A DNA stretch of 8,758 nt, taken from NCBI GenBank assembly GCA_900538905.1, contig UPZS01000056.1, forward strand, positions 1 to 8,758. The letters are read 5' to 3'. Under the pieces are notes generated by a model. The model had not been told where the DNA came from. It ran no database searches and saw only the letters and a list, made by a program, of their open reading frames with translations. Source of the DNA: an uncultured Sutterella sp. (GTDB lineage Bacteria > Pseudomonadota > Gammaproteobacteria > Burkholderiales > Burkholderiaceae_F). Below are positions 1 through 5,657 of this stretch, in pieces. Each line of letters opens with the position of its first letter. Position 1 is the stretch's first letter. The position numbers and the translations under genes were made by a program.

Positions 1-2
1 CA

Positions 3-134
3 AAGGCTCAAAAATTTATTTGCGAACAATTTGATCCGAATCAATGCGCTTGTGATCTAGCGATCCGGGAGGTTGGGAACGACAAGGCGACTTCGTTTTT
101 GTTTTTTGACGAATATTTGACGGCCATCGGCTAG
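3..134 (+). CDS. Possible C-terminal fragment of an upstream gene
   Basis: One frame is open from the left edge for 43 codons and ends in TAG at 132-134. It reads as a mixed, slightly acidic peptide containing CEQFDPNQCACDL and ending FDEYLTAIG. I do not recognise it. Frame 1 is also open, but only to a stop at 58-60. The third-position GC content looks lower than in the genes downstream, so this could equally be intergenic sequence. No domain can be assigned. If real, it is on the same strand as the PagP-type gene and ends 113 bases before it. Confidence 0.3.
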   Translation, partial: KAQKFICEQFDPNQCACDLAIREVGNDKATSFLFFDEYLTAIG

Positions 135-137
135 AAT
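105..137 (+). promoter_or_regulatory. Direct repeat plus -10-like element, candidate promoter for the PagP-type gene
   Basis: TTTGACG occurs at 105-111 and again at 116-122, an 11-base period equal to about one helical turn. Nine bases further on is TAGAAT (132-137), which matches the sigma-70 -10 consensus in five of six positions. No well-spaced -35 is present: the two TTGACG copies lie 20 and 9 bases from the -10. OmpR/PhoB-family response regulators typically bind direct repeats of this period, and PhoP boxes sit at a similar distance from the -10. The repeat itself does not match the PhoP consensus. The site overlaps the end of the doubtful partial coding region. Confidence 0.3.
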
Positions 138-247
138 CTTCGCGCTTTTTCAACGCCTTGCGCGATTCCCGAAAATAAGAAACAAGGTAATTCGGGCTTC
201 TTGGCGCTTCCGGGCGCCCATTAACTTCTAGTCTGAATCCTTTTTCT
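135..247 (+). other. Leader region of the PagP-type gene with two short inverted repeats
   Basis: This stretch has no gene. TCGCGC (140-145) and GCGCGA (160-165) form a perfect 6-bp inverted repeat around a 14-base loop, without a T run after it. GGCGC (203-207) and GCGCC (214-218) form a second 5-bp stem with a 6-base loop, ending 29 bases before the ATG. Either could be an mRNA leader hairpin, and the first could be a weak end for an upstream transcript. There is no convincing Shine-Dalgarno sequence before the ATG at 248. Confidence 0.25.
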
Positions 248-1372
248 ATGCCTGCAACGTTTCGTAAACACGCGCTTGTCGCGTCTCTTGCCCTGTCCGT
301 ATGGGCAAATCAATCTTGCGCTGGTTTCTGGGAAGATGCCGCCGCCACACTTCCGGGCGGTCTCGCGCCGTCTTCTGCTGACTTTTGGTCCTCTCAGGTT
401 GACGGTTTCAAGGAAATCATGAACAAGGGCCGAGATGGCGTTGCTTTCGGCATCTGGACCGAACACCCTGCCTTTGATTACGACAATCGATCGGAGGAAA
501 ACGCGCTGCCGTTTGGTGCGGGCGTTGTGCGCACGATGATTGACGAGAAAGGCAACGAGCGCATGCTCTTTGGCATCGTCTTTTCTGACTCACACTACTA
601 TCCCGAGCCGACTTTCGGCTACAGCTGGGTGGCGCGATGGCCCGTGAGCGAAAAGTATCACGTGGGTGCGGGCTATATGTTGGGGGTGACGTTTCGCGAG
701 GACTACCATTGGCTTCCCATCCCGATGCCGCTTCCGGTTGTGAAAGCCGGCACTGATGATGTGGGCCTTTACATGACGTATATCCCGTTTACGAACGTCT
801 TTTTCTTCTACGGGACGATTGCAACCGACAGTCTCGAAAACCGACTGCTGCCGACGTTTGAGACCTCTCCGTTCTCCAATCGCTTTGAGCTATACGGGGC
901 CTGGATGTGGGAAAAGACAGATTCGGCAACGGAAGAAGGTTATATGGTGACCTCCGACGCCGGTTATCTGCTGGGAGCGCGCTACTTCGTCGCTGACAAT
1001 TGGGCCGTGGACTTCTCTTACACCGAAAGCGAACACGACACCACCAATCGCGGAGTCAAAGATAAGACGTTCGATCATACGACTTATTCGGTGGCGCTGC
1101 AGTATCACGTAAACTTTAGCGAGGCGTTGCGTATGCACGCAGGTGTCGGCGTTGGCTACGGCCAATGGGAGCAGCAAGGCGGTGATATTTCCGAAGACTC
1201 CGTCTTTCCGGTGGTGCAGTTGGGCGGAACATGGGCACCGACCGACCACACGCGTCTTTTGGCGGGTATTAATCTGTCGTTTCCGCGATACCACAATGTC
1301 GCACCGGAAGGCGACGTGATGTTTCGTCCGTCGCCCGTACACATGTACATCGGTGCGGGCATAGCGTTTTAG
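248..1372 (+). CDS. pagP: PagP-type lipid A acyltransferase fused to a second outer-membrane beta-barrel
   Basis: The 374-residue product starts with a signal peptide, with likely cleavage after Ser-Cys-Ala at residue 25. Residues 45-191 match PagP, the outer-membrane enzyme that moves an acyl chain from phospholipid to lipid A. The family catalytic residues are in place: His73 in an HPAFDYD motif, and Asp114-Ser115 in FSDSHYYPEP. The WLPIP, PLP and MTYIP stretches near the end of the barrel also match. PagP precursors normally end there, at about 190 residues. This protein continues with about 170 more residues holding roughly eight amphipathic strands: 212-221, 239-249, 252-261, 278-288, 294-308, 319-331, 335-345 and 364-374. 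It ends in Phe, as outer-membrane barrels usually do. The second barrel is OmpX/OmpA-like in shape, but I cannot assign a function. The ATG is the only good start; the frame is closed at 188-190 and the ribosome site is weak. The PagP call is firm; the fold of the second half is inference. Confidence 0.85.
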   Translation: MPATFRKHALVASLALSVWANQSCAGFWEDAAATLPGGLAPSSADFWSSQVDGFKEIMNKGRDGVAFGIWTEHPAFDYDNRSEENALPFGAGVVRTMIDEKGNERMLFGIVFSDSHYYPEPTFGYSWVARWPVSEKYHVGAGYMLGVTFREDYHWLPIPMPLPVVKAGTDDVGLYMTYIPFTNVFFFYGTIATDSLENRLLPTFETSPFSNRFELYGAWMWEKTDSATEEGYMVTSDAGYLLGARYFVADNWAVDFSYTESEHDTTNRGVKDKTFDHTTYSVALQYHVNFSEALRMHAGVGVGYGQWEQQGGDISEDSVFPVVQLGGTWAPTDHTRLLAGINLSFPRYHNVAPEGDVMFRPSPVHMYIGAGIAF

Positions 1373-1456
1373 ACTCAAAAAGATAGTTTTGGCGAACGCT
1401 TTCTCTTTTCGGTGGTATCCTCAAAGACCGATCGCAACAGAGGAAATTTTCATCAA

Positions 1457-2230
1457 ATGTCCAACGGATTTGAAGCGCTCGCCCCTTTGGCCGACAAACT
1501 GAAGACGCAGGCCCGCAAACAAGAGGCCGAACGCGAAGCCAAGCAAAAGGCCAGCGAACACATTGCACGCGAAACGAACGTTTTTCTTGACGTGATGAAT
1601 CAGACGGGCGTCAAGGCCATGGCAGGCGTTCGCATCAAACCGCGCATTGAAGAAAAAGACATTGATTTTGCGGCGGCCATGAGCAAAGCCGGTGTTAAGC
1701 CTCTGGGCGACGACACGCGAGCTCAGCACAGGAAGGTTCGTCGCCCGATTCCCGTTCAAACGATCGCCGACAACAAACGCGTGCTTGAAGAGAGCATGAG
1801 CGACGATCTCGACAGTATCGAGTTTCTCGAAAGCGAAGACGGCAAAAGCTTTCGCCGTCCCGGTATCGGACCGGACGTGCCACGCGATCTGCGTCGCGGG
1901 CGTTGGTCGGTGCGTGCCCAAATCGATCTGCATGGCATGACGGTTGATGACGCACGATGCGCCGTTGCGGAGTTCTTGAAAAACGCACGCAAGCAGGAAC
2001 TCTTCTGCGTGCGCATCATTCATGGCAAAGGCAACGGGACGCCCGGTCGCATCGGTGTGCTGCGCGAAGTGGTGCGCCGCTGGCTCAAGCAGCGCGACGA
2101 AGTGGTGGCGTTCTGCGAACCGCGGGAAATTGACGGGGGAGCCGGTGCAACCATCGTGCGTCTGCGGGCGCTGCCTCGCCGCACCGATGGTGACGAAAGC
2201 GAAACAAATCGCACAAATTCGGCGCTCTAA
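1457..2230 (+). CDS. Smr-domain protein (putative nuclease or ribosome-rescue type)
   Basis: The product has 257 residues. I start it at the ATG at 1457 because AGAGGAAA (1439-1446) sits about ten bases upstream; a longer frame from GTG at 1412 has no such site. Residues 8-40 are rich in Lys, Glu and Ala and look like a charged helix or coiled coil. The middle is polar and probably disordered. The Smr domain covers about residues 150-236, with the usual marks DLHGMT (157-162), HGKGNG (189-194) and GGAGAT (227-232). Smr proteins in Proteobacteria include SmrB, which cleaves mRNA at collided ribosomes, and others that nick branched DNA or RNA. The sequence does not tell which applies. A short polar tail follows the domain. 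It lies 84 bases after the PagP-type gene and could share its transcript. Confidence 0.85.
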   Translation: MSNGFEALAPLADKLKTQARKQEAEREAKQKASEHIARETNVFLDVMNQTGVKAMAGVRIKPRIEEKDIDFAAAMSKAGVKPLGDDTRAQHRKVRRPIPVQTIADNKRVLEESMSDDLDSIEFLESEDGKSFRRPGIGPDVPRDLRRGRWSVRAQIDLHGMTVDDARCAVAEFLKNARKQELFCVRIIHGKGNGTPGRIGVLREVVRRWLKQRDEVVAFCEPREIDGGAGATIVRLRALPRRTDGDESETNRTNSAL

Positions 2231-2232
2231 GC

Positions 2233-2251
2233 GGTTGGCCGTATGCCAACT
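2233..2251 (+). terminator. Short hairpin after the Smr gene
   Basis: GTTGGC (2234-2239) and GCCAAC (2245-2250) form a 6-bp stem with a 5-base loop, and one more G-U pair at the base, starting three bases after the Smr stop codon. The following sequence is only moderately T-rich (TTCAGCTTTC), so this would be a weak intrinsic terminator at best. A -10-like TAAGAT at 2267-2272 lies downstream but has no good -35. Confidence 0.3.
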
Positions 2252-2332
2252 TCAGCTTTCACTCGTTAAGATAAGCAGATGTGCTCGGAACGATTCGGGC
2301 GCGACGATACAACGACATCGCAAAGGATAGAA

Positions 2333-3319
2333 ATGATCAAGCAAGCTCTGATCGGTTTGACGGCTGCCGCTCTTTTGGCGGGCTGCGGCGGCGAAGACAA
2401 GGCCCAGGCGCCGGCAGCTAAGGCGGCCGACGGCACGAAGACCGTCGGTTTGGTGCAATTGGTGGAGCATCCTGCTCTTGATGCCGCCAGCCGCGGCATT
2501 CAGGATGCGGTCAAGGCCCGCGGACTGAAGGTGACCTTTGACGTTCAAAACGCTCAGGCCGACCAGTCCAATCTCGCCAACATTGCCCAGCGTTTCGTGT
2601 CTCAGGAATATCCTTTGATTTTTGCCGTGGCAACGCCCGCTGCGCAGACCATGGCCAATGCCGCCAAAAACACGCCCATCGTCGCGACGGCCGTGACGGA
2701 CTACGAAGCTGCCAAGCTCGTGATCAACAAGGATAAGCCAGGCACCAACGTGACCGGTTCGTCCGACTTGAATCCGATCGGCGCACAGCTTGATCTGATC
2801 ATGCAGTTCGTGCCCAATGCCAAGACGATCGGCACAATCTACAACAGCTCGGAAATCAATTCCCAGTTCCAGGTTGAGATTCTCAAGAAGGAACTCGTCC
2901 GCTACAACGTCACTCTCGTCGAAGGGACGGTCTCGAGCGTCAACGACGTGCAGCAGGTGGCTCAGGGCCTGATCGGCAAGATTGACGCCCTGTACGTTCC
3001 CACCGACAACATCATCGCGTCTGCGATGCCCGTTCTCACCAAGATCACCACACCCGCCAAGGTGCCCGTGATTACCGGTGAAGAAGGTCCGCTGCACGGC
3101 GGCGGTTTGGCCACCGTGGGCGTTGACTACTATGAACTCGGCAAGATCGCCGGCAACATGGGCGCAGACATTCTCGAAGGCAAGGCCAAGCCTGCCGACA
3201 TGCCCATTCAGTACCAGAAGGAATTCAAGGTGAAGGTCAACGAACCGGTCCTGAAGACTCTCGGTTTGCAGCTGCCCGAGTCGCTCAAGGGTAAAGCGGA
3301 ACTCGGCGATTTCCATTAA
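2333..3319 (+). CDS. ABC transporter substrate-binding lipoprotein, TrpX-like (ABC_sub_bind family)
   Basis: The product has 328 residues from the ATG at 2333, which has AAGGA (2323-2327) five bases upstream. A frame extended to 2279 adds 18 polar residues before the signal sequence and has no ribosome site. Residues 1-18 form a lipoprotein signal, with a hydrophobic core and the lipobox LAGC (Cys18). The mature protein is therefore a lipid-anchored periplasmic binding protein. The body has the two-lobe pattern of the ABC_sub_bind family: VGLVQLVEHPALDAASRGI near the start, then a repeat of alpha/beta units, with FAVATPAAQ and YVPTDNIIASAM around the ligand cleft. Characterised members with this kind of neighbour bind tryptophan or tyrosine. 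That suggests an aromatic amino acid, but the ligand is not proven. Permease and ATPase genes follow. Confidence 0.85.
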   Translation: MIKQALIGLTAAALLAGCGGEDKAQAPAAKAADGTKTVGLVQLVEHPALDAASRGIQDAVKARGLKVTFDVQNAQADQSNLANIAQRFVSQEYPLIFAVATPAAQTMANAAKNTPIVATAVTDYEAAKLVINKDKPGTNVTGSSDLNPIGAQLDLIMQFVPNAKTIGTIYNSSEINSQFQVEILKKELVRYNVTLVEGTVSSVNDVQQVAQGLIGKIDALYVPTDNIIASAMPVLTKITTPAKVPVITGEEGPLHGGGLATVGVDYYELGKIAGNMGADILEGKAKPADMPIQYQKEFKVKVNEPVLKTLGLQLPESLKGKAELGDFH

Positions 3320-3338
3320 AATCCGTTGATTACGAATC

Positions 3339-3374
3339 GGCGCGGAGTTTGATTTCTGCTCCGCGCCTTTTTTT
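3339..3374 (+). terminator. Intrinsic terminator between the binding-protein and permease genes
   Basis: GGCGCGGAG (3339-3347) and CTCCGCGCC (3359-3367) form a perfect 9-bp GC-rich stem with an 11-base loop, followed by seven T residues. It lies 20 bases after the lipoprotein stop codon. In importer operons such a hairpin often lets only part of the transcripts continue, giving more binding protein than membrane components. I see no convincing promoter before the permease, which supports partial readthrough. Confidence 0.85.
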
Positions 3375-3402
3375 ATTTGTCAAAAAGAAAAAATCGCGCT
3401 TG

Positions 3403-3424
3403 GGCGTTTTGCGTCAAAAGCGCC
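3403..3424 (+). other. Hairpin just upstream of the permease start
   Basis: GGCGTTTTG (3403-3411) pairs with CAAAA and CGCC (3415-3419 and 3421-3424), giving nine base pairs with a single bulged G and a 3-base loop. It ends 22 bases before the permease ATG. There is no T run after it, so it is not a terminator. It could protect the 5' end of a processed downstream mRNA or modulate translation. Confidence 0.4.
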
Positions 3425-3446
3425 GTTTCCAAACCAAGTTGGTGAC

Positions 3447-4328
3447 ATGGCTGATATTCTGATTCCGACCGTGGCGCAAGGCCTGATGTGGGCTCTGATG
3501 GCGCTCGGGGTCTACATCACTTTCCGCGTACTTGACATTGCCGACCTTTCGGTTGAAGGCAGTTTTCCGCTCGGTGCGGCTGTGGCCGCTACGGCGCTCG
3601 TCTCGGGCTATGGCGTGACGGCGGCTTTTCTGCTTGCGGCTGTCGCCGGTGCTCTCGCAGGCATCGTGACGGGGATTCTGACGACGAAGCTGAAGATTCC
3701 GCCGCTGCTGGCCGGTATTCTCACCATGATTGGGCTGTATTCCGTCAATCTGCACGTGATGGGCAAGGCCAATGTGGCTCTGCTGCGTGTCGACACCGTG
3801 TTTAGCTACGCTGCCGGCATGGGCCTCACATCCGATATGGCGATGATGGCGGTGGGCCTTGTGGGCGTGATGCTCGTGGGCGTGATCCTATACTGGTTCT
3901 TCGGCACAGAGCTCGGCACGGCTATTCGCGCCACCGGCTGCAACTCGCAGATGGCTCGCGCGCAGGGCGTCAACACCAATTCAATGATCGTTCTAGGTCT
4001 TTTGATTTCCAACGCTCTTGTTGCTTTGTCGGGCGCTCTGGTGTGTCAGGCCAACGGTTTTGCCGACGTCGGCATGGGTACGGGCACGATCGTGATTGGG
4101 CTGGCCTCCGTCATTATCGGCGAAGTGCTCTTCGGCACCCGCAGTTTCAAAAACTGCCTGATTTCAGTGATCCTGGGTTCGATCGTTTACCGTCTTGTGA
4201 TTGCTATTGTGCTGCAGCTTGGTATGCCGCCCAACGACCTCAAGCTCTTTACGGCCATCCTCGTTGCGATTGCGCTTTCGATGCCGCTTATTCGCGAAAA
4301 GTGGCGCGCACGCAAGAGCGCTCTTTGA
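3447..4328 (+). CDS. ABC transporter permease, TrpY-like (branched-chain/ribose permease superfamily)
   Basis: The product is a 293-residue, very hydrophobic protein with about eight or nine membrane segments, around residues 8-28, 40-54, 58-80, 86-105, 131-151, 179-200, 213-231, 236-258 and 266-283. The early motif VYITFRVLDIADLSVEGSF is typical of the permeases that pair with ABC_sub_bind lipoproteins. The cytoplasmic loop at 153-178 (GTELGTAIRATG, then ARAQGVN) is the likely coupling loop contacting the ATPase. A single permease gene is present, so a homodimer is expected. The ribosome site before the ATG is weak (GGTGA almost touching the start). The ATPase gene begins 23 bases after the stop, so the two are co-transcribed. 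The substrate is inferred only from the binding-protein family. Confidence 0.88.
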   Translation: MADILIPTVAQGLMWALMALGVYITFRVLDIADLSVEGSFPLGAAVAATALVSGYGVTAAFLLAAVAGALAGIVTGILTTKLKIPPLLAGILTMIGLYSVNLHVMGKANVALLRVDTVFSYAAGMGLTSDMAMMAVGLVGVMLVGVILYWFFGTELGTAIRATGCNSQMARAQGVNTNSMIVLGLLISNALVALSGALVCQANGFADVGMGTGTIVIGLASVIIGEVLFGTRSFKNCLISVILGSIVYRLVIAIVLQLGMPPNDLKLFTAILVAIALSMPLIREKWRARKSAL

Positions 4329-4351
4329 TTTGATGCGATACGGAGAAACAA

Positions 4352-5143
4352 ATGCTTAAGGCTCAAGGCGTAAAAAAGACCTTTTTTCCGGGCAGCGTCA
4401 ATGAAAAGCGCGCACTGCGCGGCGTGGACCTGACGCTCGAAGACGGCGACTTCGCAACCGTGATTGGTTCCAACGGCGCAGGTAAGTCGACGTTTCTGAA
4501 CGCGATTGCCGGCGTCTTTCCGATTGACTCCGGTACGATCGAAGTGGGCGGCGTCGATATTTCGGACATGCCCGAATACAAGCGCGCACAATACATCGGC
4601 CGCGTCTTTCAGGATCCGATGCGCGGCACGGCCGGCAACATGATGATCGAGGAGAACCTCGCCATGGCTTCTCGCCGAGGGCAGAAGCTCGGTTTGAGCT
4701 GGAGTTCCAAGCCCGAGCAGACCGAAAAGTTCCGCGAGATGCTCAAGGAACTTGACCTCGGTCTGGAAGAGCGCATGACTGCGCACGTGGGCCTTCTTTC
4801 GGGCGGCCAGCGTCAGGCGCTCACGCTTTTGATGGCCACGCTTGTGCGTCCCCAGTTGCTGCTGCTTGATGAACACACCGCAGCCTTGGATCCCAAGACG
4901 GCCGCTAAGGTGCTCGAACTCACCGATCGCTTGGTGACCACGCAAAAGCTCACTACGCTCATGATCACGCACAATATGCGCGACGCGCTGCGCTACGGCA
5001 ATCGTCTGGTGATGATGCACGCCGGCCGCATTGTGGTTGACGTCAAGGGCGATGAAAAGAAGCATCTCACGGTACCCGACCTGTTGGCGCTCTTTGAAAA
5101 GGGCGCGGGTGAAGTGAGCGACGCCATGATGCTTTCTTCCTGA
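4352..5143 (+). CDS. ABC transporter ATP-binding protein, TrpZ-like
   Basis: The product is a 263-residue cytoplasmic ATPase with all expected motifs: Walker A GSNGAGKST (39-47), the Q-loop Gln87 in FQDP, the signature LSGGQ (149-153), Walker B LLLLDE (169-174), and the switch His207 in MITHN. The Walker B extension reads DEHTAALDP rather than the common DEPTSALDP; this His-Thr-Ala-Ala form is, to my knowledge, usual in this subfamily. GGAG (4342-4345) lies six bases before the ATG. It completes the importer with the lipoprotein and permease and energises uptake. A length of about 260 is normal. Its last codons overlap the probable promoter region for the downstream guanidine unit. Confidence 0.9.
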   Translation: MLKAQGVKKTFFPGSVNEKRALRGVDLTLEDGDFATVIGSNGAGKSTFLNAIAGVFPIDSGTIEVGGVDISDMPEYKRAQYIGRVFQDPMRGTAGNMMIEENLAMASRRGQKLGLSWSSKPEQTEKFREMLKELDLGLEERMTAHVGLLSGGQRQALTLLMATLVRPQLLLLDEHTAALDPKTAAKVLELTDRLVTTQKLTTLMITHNMRDALRYGNRLVMMHAGRIVVDVKGDEKKHLTVPDLLALFEKGAGEVSDAMMLSS

Positions 5144-5153
5144 CCAAAATACT

Positions 5154-5159
5154 TATAAT
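5154..5159 (+). promoter_or_regulatory. -10 element for the guanidine riboswitch transcript
   Basis: TATAAT is a perfect sigma-70 -10 hexamer. Transcription would start near 5166, about three bases before the first riboswitch hairpin. The matching -35 position (about 5130-5138, inside the end of the ATPase gene) is poor, reading around GCTTTCTT, and there is no extended -10. The promoter may be weak or use another feature. Confidence 0.6.
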
Positions 5160-5168
5160 TCGACCGCC

Positions 5169-5214
5169 GCAGGGACGACCCTGCATCAAAAGGCCAATTT
5201 CCGAGGACGACCTC
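5169..5214 (+). promoter_or_regulatory. Guanidine-II riboswitch (mini-ykkC motif)
   Basis: Two hairpins carry the same loop. P1 is GCAGGG (5169-5174), loop ACGA, CCCTGC (5179-5184). P2 is GAGG (5203-5206), loop ACGA, CCTC (5211-5214). The linker is 18 bases. Two small stems with ACGA or ACGG loops are the defining mark of the mini-ykkC RNA, known to bind guanidinium through loop-loop contact. The gene directly downstream is a Gdx-type guanidinium exporter, the usual target. In known cases guanidine raises expression. The sequence before ATG has AGGAG at 5248-5252, seven bases from the start. Confidence 0.88.
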
Positions 5215-5230
5215 AGAAGTTGGCTTTTTT
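5188..5230 (+). terminator. Terminator-like extended stem around riboswitch hairpin P2
   Basis: GCCAATTTC (5193-5201) pairs with GAAGTTGGC (5216-5224) in nine base pairs, one of them G-U. It closes around P2 with a single C/A mismatch, making a stem of 13 pairs topped by the ACGA loop. Six T residues follow (5225-5230), and AAAA at 5188-5191 can pair with part of them. This is the form of an intrinsic terminator and would lie in the leader of the exporter gene, before its ATG. Whether it ends transcription there is unproven. Confidence 0.6.
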
Positions 5231-5259
5231 GTTGAACTGAAGTCTCTAGGAGTATTTCA

Positions 5260-5598
5260 ATGAGCACGACGATGAGCTGGATCGTTTTGATCATCGCCGG
5301 TCTTTGTGAAACCGGTTTTGCCTTTTGTCTGGGAAAAATGAAGCTGGTCTCCGGTTTTGCATGGTGGGCCTGGGGCACGGGCTTTGCTGTCTTTGTGGTG
5401 GTGTCCATGTTGCTTCTTGCCAAGGCCGCACAGGTGCTGCCGATCGGTACGGCATATCCGGTCTGGACAGGAATCGGCGCCGTCGGTACAGTCCTTTTGG
5501 GCATCCTGTTTTTAAACGAGCCGGCGACGTTCTGGCGTATTTTCTTCATCACCACGCTGATTGCATCCATCGTCGGTCTCAAGATGGTGTCCCATTGA
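5260..5598 (+). CDS. gdx: Small multidrug resistance family guanidinium exporter (Gdx/SugE type)
   Basis: The product has 112 residues and four membrane segments (about 6-26, 33-53, 58-82 and 91-109), the normal size for an SMR protein, which works as a dual-topology dimer. Glu17 in the first helix matches the essential proton/substrate-coupling Glu. The stretch LPIGTAYPVWTGIGAVG (60-76) and the end GLKMVSH closely follow E. coli SugE (Gdx), and Ser49, Tyr66 and Trp69 match its binding-site residues. The Trp normally three residues after the Glu is Phe20 here. Gdx proteins export guanidinium in exchange for protons across the inner membrane. The guanidine-II riboswitch directly upstream supports this substrate over the quaternary ammonium compounds handled by EmrE/Qac members. 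AGGAG at 5248-5252 sets the start. Confidence 0.88.
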   Translation: MSTTMSWIVLIIAGLCETGFAFCLGKMKLVSGFAWWAWGTGFAVFVVVSMLLLAKAAQVLPIGTAYPVWTGIGAVGTVLLGILFLNEPATFWRIFFITTLIASIVGLKMVSH

Positions 5599-5609
5599 GT
5601 GTTTAGCTC

Positions 5610-5625
5610 GAGACGGATCCGTTTC
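5610..5625. repeat. Short palindrome between gdx and ogt
   Basis: ACGGATCCGT (5613-5622) is a perfect 10-base palindrome. With flanking bases it extends to 16 bases containing one G-T pair (5610-5625). It could form a 6-bp hairpin with a GATC loop in RNA or be a protein-binding site. There is no T run, so it is not an obvious terminator. Chance occurrence is possible. Confidence 0.3.
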
Positions 5626-5657
5626 CCGGATTCTTGGTTTTGTGGTTTAGGTGCGCC

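Noticed and set aside
1363..1409. Inverted repeat AGCGTT/AACGCT followed by a T-rich stretch after the PagP-type gene
   Set aside because: Only six pairs with a 26-base loop and an interrupted T run, too weak to call a terminator.
1412..1456. GTG start extending the Smr protein by 15 residues
   Set aside because: The ATG at 1457 has a good AGAGGAAA site upstream, and the extension is not part of any domain.
2279..2332. ATG start extending the binding protein by 18 residues
   Set aside because: It would put polar residues before the lipoprotein signal; the ATG at 2333 has a ribosome site and a proper signal peptide.
2252..3316. Long open frame of 354 codons on the minus strand, antisense to the binding-protein gene
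   Set aside because: It mirrors the well-supported lipoprotein gene with no family motif, and its His-, Arg- and Gly-rich composition is typical of a shadow frame in GC-rich coding DNA.
4187..5065. 292-codon minus-strand frame across the permease end and the ATPase
   Set aside because: The plus strand has full ABC ATPase motifs; the minus frame shows no recognisable domain and spans two real genes.
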